In this document: positions 26,302 through 35,253 of the stretch, piece by piece
Numbering within the stretch: position 1 is the stretch's first letter
How the letters are laid out: each line of letters starts with the position of its first letter
Assembly (NCBI RefSeq): GCF_000024865.1
Contig: NC_013595.1
Span: 8,122,001-8,186,000 of the forward strand
Source: Streptosporangium roseum DSM 43021
Lineage (GTDB): Bacteria; Actinomycetota; Actinomycetes; Streptosporangiales; Streptosporangiaceae
Length of the DNA: 64,000 bases
Direction of reading: 5' to 3'
Made by a program: the position numbers and the translations under genes
The notes under the pieces: model-generated
Seen by the model: the letters and a program-made list of their open reading frames with translations, nothing else
Databases searched by the model: none
Told to the model about the DNA's origin: nothing

Positions 26302-27380
26302 CCGTAGAGCTCCGGGGGCTGCGCCGCACGTTCGGCCGCACGGTCGCCCTGGACGGCCTGGACCTCACCGTCGAGCAGGGCGAGCTGATGGCGCTGCTCG
26401 GACCGTCGGGCTGTGGCAAGACGACGGCCCTGCGCTGCGTGGCCGGCTTCGAGCACCCCGACTCCGGGGCGGTGCTGGTGGACGGCGAGGACATCACCCG
26501 GGTGCCGGCCAACCGCCGGGACGCGGGCATGGTCTTCCAGTCCTACAGCCTGTTCCCCAACCTCAACGCCCGCGACAACGTCGCCTTCGGACTGCGGGTC
26601 CGCAAGGTGCCCGCCGCCCGGCGGCACGCGCGGGCGGCGGAACTGCTGGAGCTGGTCGGCCTCCCCGCGCACGCCGAGCGCTACCCGCACGAGCTCTCCG
26701 GCGGCCAGCAGCAGCGCGTCGCGCTGGCCAGGGCACTGGCCCTGGAGCCCCGCGTGCTGCTGCTGGACGAACCGCTGTCCGCGCTGGACGCCAAGGTCCG
26801 TGTCACGCTGCGGGAGGAGATCCGGCGGCTCCAGCTCGACCTCGGCATCACCACGATCTTCGTGACCCACGACCAGGAGGAGGCGCTGTCGGTCGCCGAC
26901 CGGGTCGCGGTGCTCCGCGACGGGCGGCTGGAGCAGTGCGGGGCCCCCGCCGACGTCTACGACCGGCCGGCCACGCCGTTCGTGGCCGAGTTCGTCGGCA
27001 CGATGAACCACATCCCCGGCCGCCTGTCCGGGGACGAGGTCACGGTCCTGGGCCGGCTGCTCAAGGTGGACGGCCCGCTGCCCGCCTCCCCCGACGTGGA
27101 CGTGCTGGTCCGCCCGGAGACCGTGCTCGTCACGCCCGACCCGGAGGGCGGGGCGCTGGTCGTGGCGTCGTCGTTCCGCGGCTCGTCGGCGCGGCTGCGG
27201 GTGCGGCTGGGCGAGCTGGAGGTCCTCAGCGACGTGCCCGGCCACGACGCGGTACGGCTGGCCCCCGGCACCCGGGTGGCCGTCGGCCTCGTGCGACGGC
27301 CCGTCCTGGTCGCCGAGCGCGCCACCGCCGGCGGCGACCAGGCCCCCGCCGAGCCTGCGGCTCCCGCCGGTGCCGGCTGA
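26298..27380 (+). CDS. ABC importer ATPase (PotA/FbpC type)
   Basis: 360 residues from a TTG at 26298, four bases overlapping the permease stop, with GGAAGGAA upstream. Walker A GPSGCGKTT, signature LSGGQQQRVALARAL, Walker B VLLLDEPLSALDAKVR and switch FVTHDQEEAL are complete. A C-terminal TOBE-like domain follows. Energises uptake by the two preceding permeases. Confidence 0.92.
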   Translation: MTVELRGLRRTFGRTVALDGLDLTVEQGELMALLGPSGCGKTTALRCVAGFEHPDSGAVLVDGEDITRVPANRRDAGMVFQSYSLFPNLNARDNVAFGLRVRKVPAARRHARAAELLELVGLPAHAERYPHELSGGQQQRVALARALALEPRVLLLDEPLSALDAKVRVTLREEIRRLQLDLGITTIFVTHDQEEALSVADRVAVLRDGRLEQCGAPADVYDRPATPFVAEFVGTMNHIPGRLSGDEVTVLGRLLKVDGPLPASPDVDVLVRPETVLVTPDPEGGALVVASSFRGSSARLRVRLGELEVLSDVPGHDAVRLAPGTRVAVGLVRRPVLVAERATAGGDQAPAEPAAPAGAG

Positions 27381-28116
27381 GCTGCGCGCCGTCCTGTTCG
27401 ACATGGACGGCACGCTCGTGGACACCGAGGGGCTGTGGTGGCAGGCATGCGTGGCGGTGGCGGCGGAGCTCGGCCTGGAGCTGGCCGGGGCCGACGCCGC
27501 CCACGTGCTCGGCCGGCCCGTCGAGCACGCCGCCGCCCATCTCCTGCGGCGGAGCCTCGCGCGGCGGGACCGGGCCTCCTCGGACGGGATGACCGCCCAC
27601 CCCGGCCGGGTGCTCCCTGGGGAGGCCCCCGCACGATCCGACGAGACGTCCGCCGAGGCCGTCGGCGCGCGGCTCACCGAGGCCTTCGCCGAGCGGATCG
27701 CGGGCGGGGTGACCCCGCTGCCCGGCGCGATCCGGCTGCTGGACGACCTGGGCGCGGCCGGTGTGCCCGTGGCCCTGGTCAGCGCCTCACCCCGGCGGAT
27801 CGTGGACATGGTGCTCCGCACGGTCGGGGCGGAGCGGTTCCGTCTGGTCGTGGCCGCCGAGGACACGGCGCGCGGCAAACCGCTGCCCGACCCCTACCTG
27901 AGGGCGGCCGCGGCGCTGGGCGTGGACCCCTCCGAGTGCGTGGCCGTGGAGGACAGTCCCACCGGCCTCGCCGCCGCCCGCGCCGCGGGATGCCGGGTGG
28001 TCGCGGTGCCGGGCGGAGTGCCGGCGCCGTACGGCGTGCTGGCGGTGGAGAGCCTGGAGAAAGTGGATCTGGCACTGTTGCGGCTGCTGACAGCCGGGAA
28101 GATCTCGGTAGGCTGA
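27370..28116 (+). CDS. HAD-superfamily phosphatase (phosphoglycolate-phosphatase-like)
   Basis: 248 residues from a GTG at 27370 that overlaps the ATPase end by 11 bases. FDMDGTLVDTEG carries nucleophile Asp11 and Asp13. VALVSASPRRIVDMV is the motif-II region, and EDTARGKPLPDP then EDSPTGLAAARAAG are motifs III and IV. Last gene of the import operon, so it may dephosphorylate the imported compound. Confidence 0.88.
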   Translation: MPAELRAVLFDMDGTLVDTEGLWWQACVAVAAELGLELAGADAAHVLGRPVEHAAAHLLRRSLARRDRASSDGMTAHPGRVLPGEAPARSDETSAEAVGARLTEAFAERIAGGVTPLPGAIRLLDDLGAAGVPVALVSASPRRIVDMVLRTVGAERFRLVVAAEDTARGKPLPDPYLRAAAALGVDPSECVAVEDSPTGLAAARAAGCRVVAVPGGVPAPYGVLAVESLEKVDLALLRLLTAGKISVG

Positions 28117-28136
28117 ACCACTTCATGTGACGGTAT

Positions 28137-29894
28137 ATGCGGTTAGGTATGACGGTGAACAACCTCACTCCAGGTGATCCCATACAGATCGGGCGATATC
28201 GCCTGCTCAGCCGGCTGGGCCGAGGCGGGATGGGCACCGTCTACCTCGGCGAGTCACCCGAGGGGCAACGGGTCGCCGTCAAGGTGATCAACTCGGAGTA
28301 CAGCCAGCACGAGCAGTTCAGGATGCGTTTCCGCCGGGAGGCCGACGCGGCCCAGCGGGTCCGCCGGTTCTGCACCGCCGCGGTGATCGAGGCCGCGCTG
28401 GACGGCGACCAGCTCTACGTCGTCACCGAATACGTGGCAGGCCCGAACCTGGAGGAAGCCGTCCATTCGGGGGGACCGCTCCGCGGTTCCAGCCTCGACG
28501 CGCTGGCGGTCGGCGTGGCGACCGCGCTCACCGCCATCCACGGCGCCGGGGTCGTGCACCGCGACCTCAAGCCGTCCAACGTGCTGCTCTCCTCGGTCGG
28601 CCCCCGCGTGATCGACTTCGGCATCGCCCGCGCGCTGGACACCCTCAGCGGGGTCACCGGCACCGGCGAGATCATCGGCACGCCCCGCTACATGGCGCCC
28701 GAGGTGCTGCGCGGCGAGCCGGTCTCCCCCGCGTGCGACGTGTTCTCCTGGGGCTGCCTGGTGGCCTTCGCCTCAAGCGGCCACGCGCCGTTCGGCGGGG
28801 AGGCGCTGCCCGCGGTGCTGTACCAGGTGCTCAACACCGAGCCCTCCCTGGAGGGCATGGACCCCGCGCTGCGCGAGCTGGTGACCTACGCGATCGCCAA
28901 GGACCCCCGGAACCGGCCCACCTCCCAGCAGGTGCTCGACCACCTCGTCGGCCGCTCCGCCGCTCCCGAGCAGACCGCCCACTCGGTCCAGACGGTCTGG
29001 CAGCAGAGCCCGCCCACGATTCACGGGACCGCCCAGTGGGCGGGAACCGTACCGCCGGGACAGCACACCGGCCCCGGACACGGCGGTTCCGGACACACCG
29101 TCGCGGCCGCGCCCGCCGGACAGCCCGCGCGGAGGAAGAAGCTGATCGCCGGAGCGGCGGTGGCGGCCCTGGTCGCGGTGGGCGGCGGGGCCGGCCTCTA
29201 TCTCTCGCTCGCCTCCGGCGGCCCGCCGGAGAACCTCACCCTGCTCTACCAGAACGACTTCACCCAGAGCGGGAACGGCTGGAGCGGCGGCACCTACGAC
29301 GGCGACAACGACCACGGCTACGCCCCCGAGGGCTACTACGCCCTCGACGTGGACGGCGACGACTCCGTACTGCGGGAGAAGGCCCCCGTCCCCTTCGCGA
29401 CCGCTCCGCCGGCCACCCCCAACCCCACGGCCACCCCCACTCCGGTCCTGCCCAGCCGCCTGCTGCTCGGCGTCGACGTCGGGATCCGCGACGGCAGCAG
29501 CGGCCAGGGCGAGTACGGCATGTTCTGCCGGGGCGAGGACACCTACGAGGCGACCCGCTACGAGTTCCTGCTCGACACCGCCGGCAACACCCGCATCCGC
29601 AAGAGCGTGAAGAGCGCCGGGGGCGAGCTCACCAAGGCCGTCAAGGTCAACCTGCCCAAGGAGCAGCCCGTCCGCCTCCAGGTCGAGTGCTCGGGCGGCC
29701 CGCAGGGCGTGCAGCTCATCATGTGGGTCAACGGCGAGAAGGTCCAGAGCGTTCTGGACGCCAGCCCGCTGCCCCCCGGCGAGGTCGGCCTGATCGCCCG
29801 GGTCGGCGAGAACGGCACGGCCACGCTCAAGACCTCGTTCGACAACTTCACCATGCACGGCACTCTGGAGAACGCGGCCTCCGGAGCGCCCTGA
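28137..29894 (+). CDS. PknB-type Ser/Thr protein kinase with extracellular C-terminal domain
   Basis: 585 residues. Kinase core: glycine loop LGRGGMGTVYLG, ATP lysine Lys49 in VAVKV, catalytic VVHRDLKPSNVLL, DFGIAR and GTPRYMAPE. A proline/glycine-rich juxtamembrane part leads to one transmembrane helix (about 335-355, GAAVAALVAVGGGAGLYLSL). About 230 outside residues (LTLLYQNDFTQSGNGWSGG onward) look like a beta-sandwich sensor rather than PASTA repeats. ATG at 28137; an alternative ATG at 28149 gives the same kinase. Confidence 0.9.
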   Translation: MRLGMTVNNLTPGDPIQIGRYRLLSRLGRGGMGTVYLGESPEGQRVAVKVINSEYSQHEQFRMRFRREADAAQRVRRFCTAAVIEAALDGDQLYVVTEYVAGPNLEEAVHSGGPLRGSSLDALAVGVATALTAIHGAGVVHRDLKPSNVLLSSVGPRVIDFGIARALDTLSGVTGTGEIIGTPRYMAPEVLRGEPVSPACDVFSWGCLVAFASSGHAPFGGEALPAVLYQVLNTEPSLEGMDPALRELVTYAIAKDPRNRPTSQQVLDHLVGRSAAPEQTAHSVQTVWQQSPPTIHGTAQWAGTVPPGQHTGPGHGGSGHTVAAAPAGQPARRKKLIAGAAVAALVAVGGGAGLYLSLASGGPPENLTLLYQNDFTQSGNGWSGGTYDGDNDHGYAPEGYYALDVDGDDSVLREKAPVPFATAPPATPNPTATPTPVLPSRLLLGVDVGIRDGSSGQGEYGMFCRGEDTYEATRYEFLLDTAGNTRIRKSVKSAGGELTKAVKVNLPKEQPVRLQVECSGGPQGVQLIMWVNGEKVQSVLDASPLPPGEVGLIARVGENGTATLKTSFDNFTMHGTLENAASGAP

Positions 29895-29967
29895 ACGGGA
29901 ACAACGAGTGATCGCGGCGAGGTTGGGGAGGATCGAAGCACTCGAATGAGGTAAGGAGTCCAGCACG

Positions 29968-30927
29968 ATGCGCGCCATTGTCGTCTCCGCCACCGGCGGC
30001 CCCGAGGTTCTCACCTACACCGACCACCCGGATCCCGAGCTGAACCCCGGTGACGTCCTGGTCGACGTCTCAGCCGCGGGCGTGAACTTCATCGACGTCT
30101 ACCAGCGGATGGGCCGCTACCCGCTGTCGCTGCCCTTCGTCCCCGGCAACGAGGGCGCGGGCACCGTCGCCGCGGTCGGCGAGGATGTGCGCGATTTCTC
30201 CGTCGGAGACACCGTGGCCTGGGCGAACGTGATGGGCAGCTACGCGGAGAAGACCGTGGTTCCCGCCTCCCGGCTGCTCGCCGTGCCCGACGGCGTCACG
30301 GCCGATCTGGCCGCGGCCGTGATGCTCCAGGGAATGACCGCCCACTACCTGACCCACTCCACCTACGAGGTGAAACCCGGTGACGACGTGCTGGTGCACG
30401 CCGCGGCCGGGGGCATGGGCCTGCTGCTCACCCAGATCGCCAAGCTGCGCGGCGCCCGGGTGATCGGCACGGTCTCCACCGAGGAGAAGGAGAAGCTGGC
30501 CCGTCAGGCGGGCGCCGACGAGGTGCTCCGCTACGGCGGCTTCTCCGAGGCGGTCCGCGAGCTGACCGGCTCCGGCGTGCACGTGGTCTACGACGGCGTG
30601 GGCGCGGCCACCTTCGACGGCAGCATCGCCTCGCTGCGCCCGCGCGGCATGATGGCCCTGTACGGCCAGGCCAGCGGCCCGGTCCCGCCCGTCGACCCGC
30701 AGGTCCTCAACCAGCACGGCTCCCTCTTCCTGACCCGCCCCACGCTCGTCCACTACGTCGCCACCCGCGACGAGCTGACCTGGCGGGCCTCCGATCTCTT
30801 CAACTGGATTGCCTCGGGGCAGCTCAAGGTGCACATCTCGCACCGCTATCCCCTGGCCGAGGCCACCCGCGCCCACGAGGACCTGGAGGCGCGCCGGACC
30901 ACGGGCAAGCTCCTGCTCATCCCCTGA
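29968..30927 (+). CDS. NADPH:quinone oxidoreductase (zinc-independent MDR family)
   Basis: 319 residues. MRAIVVSATGGPEVL and NFIDVYQRMGRYPLSLPFVPGNEGAG at the N-terminus are typical of QOR. VLVHAAAGGMGLLLTQIAKLRGA is the nucleotide-binding motif. No zinc-binding cysteines are seen. AAGGAG lies about 10 bases before the ATG at 29968. Monocistronic, ended by a strong hairpin. Confidence 0.9.
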   Translation: MRAIVVSATGGPEVLTYTDHPDPELNPGDVLVDVSAAGVNFIDVYQRMGRYPLSLPFVPGNEGAGTVAAVGEDVRDFSVGDTVAWANVMGSYAEKTVVPASRLLAVPDGVTADLAAAVMLQGMTAHYLTHSTYEVKPGDDVLVHAAAGGMGLLLTQIAKLRGARVIGTVSTEEKEKLARQAGADEVLRYGGFSEAVRELTGSGVHVVYDGVGAATFDGSIASLRPRGMMALYGQASGPVPPVDPQVLNQHGSLFLTRPTLVHYVATRDELTWRASDLFNWIASGQLKVHISHRYPLAEATRAHEDLEARRTTGKLLLIP

Positions 30928-30944
30928 GCCGCCACGCCGGCGTA

Positions 30945-30975
30945 CGGCGGCCGCCCCACGGTGGGGCGGCCGCCG
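30945..30975 (+). terminator. intrinsic-type hairpin after quinone oxidoreductase gene
   Basis: Perfect 15-bp inverted repeat (30945-30959 with 30961-30975), GC-only apart from the loop-proximal bases, 17 bases after the stop codon. Confidence 0.85.
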
Positions 30976-31194
30976 TCAGCGGGGTTCCAGCGGTCCGGGG
31001 AAGGCCGGCAGGGCGGCGACGATCTCGATATCGCCCCTGGGACACCGGGAGCCGCCCCACTCGGAGCGGCGGCCGGGCGAGGACCGTACGGAGCAAAGCT
31101 TTGGACGCATTTAAAAAGCTGTCTGCGGGGAATCTCTTCACAAAGGGCGCTGGAACTGTATGGTTCGTACGCTCCGACGAAGAGGTGATCCGCT

Positions 31195-32517
31195 GTGCTC
31201 CTACGATTCCGGGTGGCCGACCACCGATCGATACGCGACGAGCAGACACTGTCCTTCGTTGCATCCCGTCGTCGCGGGGGAGATCGGCATCGGCGGACCG
31301 AAACCCCTCCTACCGTCTCGGTCGTGGGAATCTACGGTGCCAATGCCTCCGGGAAGTCGAACATCCTTGACGCCTTACGGTGGATGCAGTGGGCAATTCA
31401 GGCATCCCACACGAATTGGGCACCAAACCGGGGTGTGCCACGGCACCCCTTCCTCCTGACGGAAGAAGCACGCTCGGCCCCTTCCTTCTATGAACTCGAC
31501 TTCCTCCATGAAGGGACCTGTTACTCGTACGGCTTCGAGATCGATGACGAAGTCGTGCAGGGCGAGTGGCTGTTCTCCTTCCCCTATGGCCGTCCTCGGC
31601 GCCTGTTCGAGCGCACCGGACCGGACGAGAACGACTACGACTTCGGCAGAGCACTCACCGGAGAGATGCGCCGTATCGCCACACTCACCCGGGGCAACGC
31701 CCTGTACCTGTCTTCCGCGGCGTCCAACAACCATCCGTTGCTCGGCGCACTCCACCACAGACTCACCACTTCCATCCAGTTCGCCAGCCAGGACTTTCCC
31801 GACGAACACATCCGGCTGCTGGTGACCAGGCAACTACTCCAGAACCCCGCGACGGCGCCGGACATCAACGCGCTTCTCCGCCTCGCGGACCTGGGTATCG
31901 AAAAGGCGGAAGTGGTCGAGAGCGAACTCCCCGCCGAGCTTGCGGAGCGGCTGGAGCGGTTGCATCGGCTGATGGCGGGTGACGAGAGCCTGCGAGTCAT
32001 CCCCTCGAACGTCGACTACCTGAAAAGCAGGATCCAGCTCCGGCGAACGGGCAGCGACATCGCCTTGAGCATCGACGAGGAGAGTGCCGGAACACGGGTA
32101 TGGCTCTCCATCGTCGGGCCGACACTCGAAGCTCTGGCGGACGGCTCCGTCCTCGTGGTGGACGAGATCGACTCCAGCCTCCACCCGCTGCTCAGTTCCA
32201 CGCTGCTACGCATGTTCAAAGATCCGGACATCAACCGGAAGGGCGCACAACTACTGTTCGCCTCACATGACACCACTTTGCTCGGGACCATGCTCTCCGA
32301 GGAACTGCTGTCACGCGACGAGGTCTGGTTCACGCAGAAGGACGTGGACGGCGCCACGACGTTGTTTCCGCTTGCCGAATTCCATCCACGACGTGACGAG
32401 AACGTAGAGCGGGGCTACCTCCAGGGGCGGTATGGTGCCGTTCCCCACCTCGATTTCGACATGGTTCGAAAAATATTCCAAGAGAGGCAAGCCGCCCTGG
32501 ATGAAGAGACGGCGTAG
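31195..32517 (+). CDS. AAA15/RloA-like ATPase of a two-gene defence module
   Basis: 440 residues from a GTG at 31195 with AAGAGG 10 bases upstream. The N-terminal ABC/AAA15 head has MLLRFRVADHRSIRDEQTLSF and Walker A GANASGKSN (48-56). SVLVVDEIDSSLHP is Walker B, and LLFASHDTTLL holds the switch His. This is the OLD/RloA/AbiLi-type ATPase. Its gene overlaps an RloB-like partner by 17 bases. The pair is lower in GC than its neighbours and has less extreme codon use, suggesting horizontal transfer. Probably senses phage and drives its partner. Confidence 0.82.
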   Translation: MLLRFRVADHRSIRDEQTLSFVASRRRGGDRHRRTETPPTVSVVGIYGANASGKSNILDALRWMQWAIQASHTNWAPNRGVPRHPFLLTEEARSAPSFYELDFLHEGTCYSYGFEIDDEVVQGEWLFSFPYGRPRRLFERTGPDENDYDFGRALTGEMRRIATLTRGNALYLSSAASNNHPLLGALHHRLTTSIQFASQDFPDEHIRLLVTRQLLQNPATAPDINALLRLADLGIEKAEVVESELPAELAERLERLHRLMAGDESLRVIPSNVDYLKSRIQLRRTGSDIALSIDEESAGTRVWLSIVGPTLEALADGSVLVVDEIDSSLHPLLSSTLLRMFKDPDINRKGAQLLFASHDTTLLGTMLSEELLSRDEVWFTQKDVDGATTLFPLAEFHPRRDENVERGYLQGRYGAVPHLDFDMVRKIFQERQAALDEETA

Positions 32518-33160
32518 CCCCCAAGGCCTGGAAAGAACGTCATCCAGAAGGGAACCGAAGAAGCGGATTCTCGTGATGTGCGAAGGCACCGTCACCGAGG
32601 TGCAGTACTTCTCCGGAATCAAGGATCATTTTCGCGCCCTCCCGGTGGAGATCGGGACCTGCGACATCGACGGATGCGGAAGGGACCCCCTGGGAGTCGT
32701 GCGCGCGGCAGAGAAACGCCGGGACACCGCCCATCGGAAAGCACAGCGCCAGGGGGACGCCTATCTCGCCTACGACGAGGTCCGGGCGGTGGTCGACGTG
32801 GACGAGCACACCTCGCTCGAAGCCGCGATCAGAAGAGCCCGCGAATCCGGAATCCGCCTCGCGATCTCCACTCCATGCTTTGAGATCTGGCTGCTGCGGC
32901 ACTTCCAGGAATGCTCGGCCGCGCTCACTTCCGCGATCGTCCAGAACAAGATCCACAGATATGTTCCCGGTTACGAAAAGCACCTGCCGGAAGACTTTCC
33001 CTACGGCGAGCACGGGACGGCCCGGCGACGGGCACGGACCGCCGACCCCCACCATGACTCCCCCAATCGGAAAGGTCGCAACCCGTCTACGAACGCCTGG
33101 CTGACGATCGATGCGATCGCGGCGTCAGGACAGAGAGACGCGAAGAGCAGCCGATGGTGA
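32501..33160 (+). CDS. RloB-like effector protein
   Basis: 219 residues from the ATG at 32501, inside the end of the ATPase gene. RILVMCEGTVTEVQYFSGI (about 23-41), VVDVDEHT (97-104) and STPCFEIWLLRHF (123-135) are the RloB/AbiLii signatures. The spacing of the Glu and the DxDE motif resembles a TOPRIM nuclease. Likely a nuclease or toxin effector held by the ATPase. The C-terminal tail is basic. Confidence 0.82.
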   Translation: MKRRRSPQGLERTSSRREPKKRILVMCEGTVTEVQYFSGIKDHFRALPVEIGTCDIDGCGRDPLGVVRAAEKRRDTAHRKAQRQGDAYLAYDEVRAVVDVDEHTSLEAAIRRARESGIRLAISTPCFEIWLLRHFQECSAALTSAIVQNKIHRYVPGYEKHLPEDFPYGEHGTARRRARTADPHHDSPNRKGRNPSTNAWLTIDAIAASGQRDAKSSRW

Positions 33161-33181
33161 GGTGTCTCAGCGCCCGGCCCG

Positions 33182-33219
33182 CGCCATCGCCTCACATCAC
33201 GGCGGGCGAGGCGATGGCG
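33182..33219. terminator. bidirectional hairpin between convergent genes
   Basis: A 12-bp perfect stem, CGCCATCGCCTC (33182-33193) with GAGGCGATGGCG (33208-33219), lies just after the RloB-like stop and runs up to the stop of the convergent ArsR-type gene. Confidence 0.7.
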
Positions 33220-33222
33220 AGC

Positions 33223-33813
33223 TCACTCCGGCCGGGCCCGCTCCCCCAGGCCGACGGGGAAGGCGTCGAAGTGGACGATGACGCGCGCGGTGTCCGGAAC
33301 CTCCTCGTCCCGTTCCCGGACCCTGTCGTGGTAGGCGTCGAGGACCCCGGAGACCTCGCGCACGAGGCCGGCGAGCTCATCCCTGGTCAGGCGTAACGCC
33401 AGGCGGGAGTTGACCCCGGCCGTGATCCAGGGCCGGGGGGAGGTCCGTGACTCCTCCAGCCACCGGGCGAGCTCGGCGCCGCGCTGGCGGACCATCTCCG
33501 CGAGGAGGAACTCGGTGGCCTCCGCGGTCTCGGGGTCACGGCGGAACCGGTCGCCGTCGAGGGAGAAGCCCCGGGTGCGCCACCAGCGCTCCTTGCCCTT
33601 GCCCCGCTCGGGCATGTCCTCGATGAACCCGTGCCGCTCAAGCTGGCGCAGGTGGTAGCTCGTGGCCCCGGTGTTCTCCCCCATCTGGGCGGCGAGCTGG
33701 GTCGCGGTCGCCGGGCCGTGCTGCTCCAGCAGCTCCAGGAGCCGGAGCCGGAAGGGATGGGCGAGCCCCTTGAGTGCCGAGGCTCCGAGATCACGAGTCT
33801 TGTCATCTGTCAT
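33223..33813 (-). CDS. ArsR-type winged-helix regulator
   Basis: 196 residues from the ATG at 33813. The helix-turn-helix covers LAHPFRLRLLELLEQHGPATATQLAAQMGENTGATSYHLRQLERHGFI. The longer C-terminal part is like helix-turn-helix 20 (YdfF/ArsR) proteins. Divergent from an MFS exporter, with symmetrical motifs in the shared promoter, so it is the probable repressor of the exporter. Confidence 0.85.
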   Translation of the reverse strand: MTDDKTRDLGASALKGLAHPFRLRLLELLEQHGPATATQLAAQMGENTGATSYHLRQLERHGFIEDMPERGKGKERWWRTRGFSLDGDRFRRDPETAEATEFLLAEMVRQRGAELARWLEESRTSPRPWITAGVNSRLALRLTRDELAGLVREVSGVLDAYHDRVRERDEEVPDTARVIVHFDAFPVGLGERARPE

Positions 33814-33828
33814 GTGCAGCCATATCTT

Positions 33829-33857
33829 TGCAAAGGAACATTTGCACACTTTCCTTT
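33829..33857. promoter_or_regulatory. operator-like inverted repeats between regulator and MFS gene
   Basis: TGCAAA-GGAACA-TTTGCA (33829-33846) is a perfect 6-bp arm inverted repeat. It overlaps a second one, AAAGGAA ... TTTCCTTT (33832-33857). AT-rich, in the 64-bp divergent region. Confidence 0.6.
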
Positions 33858-33877
33858 ACACGATACCGGAGGTCCGC

Positions 33878-35116
33878 GTGATCGGACGGTCATTCCGCTG
33901 GTTGTGGACGGCCTCCGGCCTGTCGAACATCGGCGACGGCATCGCGGTCCTCGGCGTGTCCCTGATCGCGGTGACCCTGACCAGGTCGCCGTTCCTGGTC
34001 TCCCTGGCAGGCGCGGCGGCGACGCTGCCCTGGCTGCTGCTCGCGCTGCACGCGGGCGCGGTCGTCGACCGGCACGACCGGCGACGGATCATGGTCGTGG
34101 CGAGCTGGGCCCGGGCCGGCGTGCTCGCGGCGCTGGCCACGGCGGCCTGGCTGGGGGCGCTCAACCTGCCGGTGCTGCTCGCCGGAGCCCTCCTGATCGG
34201 CGTCGCCGAGGTCTTCTCCGACACCTCCGCGCAGTCCGTGCTGCCGATGGCCGTCCCGCGCGACCGCCTCGACAGCGCCAACGGGCAGCTCATCGCCGTG
34301 CAGACGGTCGGCAACAACTTCCTCGGGGGCCCGCTGGCCGGACTCCTGCTCGTGATCGGCCCGGCCGCGGTCCTCGGCGCGCCCGCCCTGCTCTACGCCG
34401 TGGCAGGGCTGGCCCTGTGCGGCATGCGCGGCCGTTTCCGGGTCGAGGCCCCGTCGACGCGCTCCCTGCGCGCCGACATCGGGGACGGCCTGCGCTACCT
34501 GCGCGACCATCGCGTCCTGCGCGCTCTGGCCGCCTTCGCGGGCGTGCTCAACTTCGCCAACGCGGCCTACTTCGCGGTCTTCGTGCTGTGGGTCGTCGGC
34601 GACGGGTCGCGGGTGGGGCTGCCCGCCGCCGGCTACGGCATCCTCACGGCGGCGCTGGCCGCCGGGGCGGTGACGGGCTCCCTGCTGGCCGGACGGCTGG
34701 CCCGCCGCGCGGGCCAGGTCAGGACCCTGCTCACCGCCAACCTGGTCAACAGTCTCCTGCTGCTGGTTCCCGTACTGATCCCCACGCCGGTGGCGATCGG
34801 CGTCACCGCCGCGCTCCTCGGCGCGACCAACGCCATCTCCAACGTCATCCTGGTCTCGCTGAGGCAGCGGCTCATCCCCGAAGACCTCCTCGGCCGGGTC
34901 AACGCGAGCTACCGCCTGATCGGCATGGGCACCACCCCCCTCGGCGCGGCGGCCGGTGGGCTCCTCGGCACCTACGCCGGCCTGCCCGCCGTCTTCTGCG
35001 CCGCCTCCGCGCTGTGCGTCATCGCGGTCGTCCTCGTCTCCCGCGCCGTCTCCACCCGCTCCGTGGCCGCCGCGGAGGCGTCATCCGCCCGGCCCACGGC
35101 CCTCCATCCGGCATGA
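33878..35116 (+). CDS. MFS exporter (enterobactin-exporter-like, MFS_3)
   Basis: 412 residues from a GTG at 33878 with GGAGG five bases before. Twelve hydrophobic segments; DGIAVLGVSLIAVTLTRSPFLVSLAGAAATLPWLL then VDRHDRRRIMV is the loop 2-3 signature, and QSVLPMAVPRDRLDSANGQL is typical of this subgroup. Probably drug or siderophore efflux under the divergent ArsR-type regulator. The 137 bases after its stop contain short GC-rich direct repeats only. Confidence 0.87.
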   Translation: MIGRSFRWLWTASGLSNIGDGIAVLGVSLIAVTLTRSPFLVSLAGAAATLPWLLLALHAGAVVDRHDRRRIMVVASWARAGVLAALATAAWLGALNLPVLLAGALLIGVAEVFSDTSAQSVLPMAVPRDRLDSANGQLIAVQTVGNNFLGGPLAGLLLVIGPAAVLGAPALLYAVAGLALCGMRGRFRVEAPSTRSLRADIGDGLRYLRDHRVLRALAAFAGVLNFANAAYFAVFVLWVVGDGSRVGLPAAGYGILTAALAAGAVTGSLLAGRLARRAGQVRTLLTANLVNSLLLLVPVLIPTPVAIGVTAALLGATNAISNVILVSLRQRLIPEDLLGRVNASYRLIGMGTTPLGAAAGGLLGTYAGLPAVFCAASALCVIAVVLVSRAVSTRSVAAAEASSARPTALHPA

Positions 35117-35253
35117 CCGGGCCGCGGCCCTCCACCCGGCATGACCGGGCCGTCCCGGGCCACCGGGCCGTCCGACAGGACCGCCTCCGTCTGAGTCCAC
35201 GGGGCCACCCGGCAGGACCGGGCCCGGCCGCGGACACCCGGGCAGGCGGGCGA

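Noticed and set aside
23376..28116. Definite 2-aminoethylphosphonate transporter
   Set aside because: Gene order (GntR/UTRA, binding protein, two permeases, ATPase, HAD phosphatase) fits, but residues that would fix the substrate cannot be judged, so only the class is stated.
31195..33160. Retron or reverse-transcriptase system
   Set aside because: No reverse-transcriptase motif or msr/msd-like RNA near the ATPase; the partner matches RloB.
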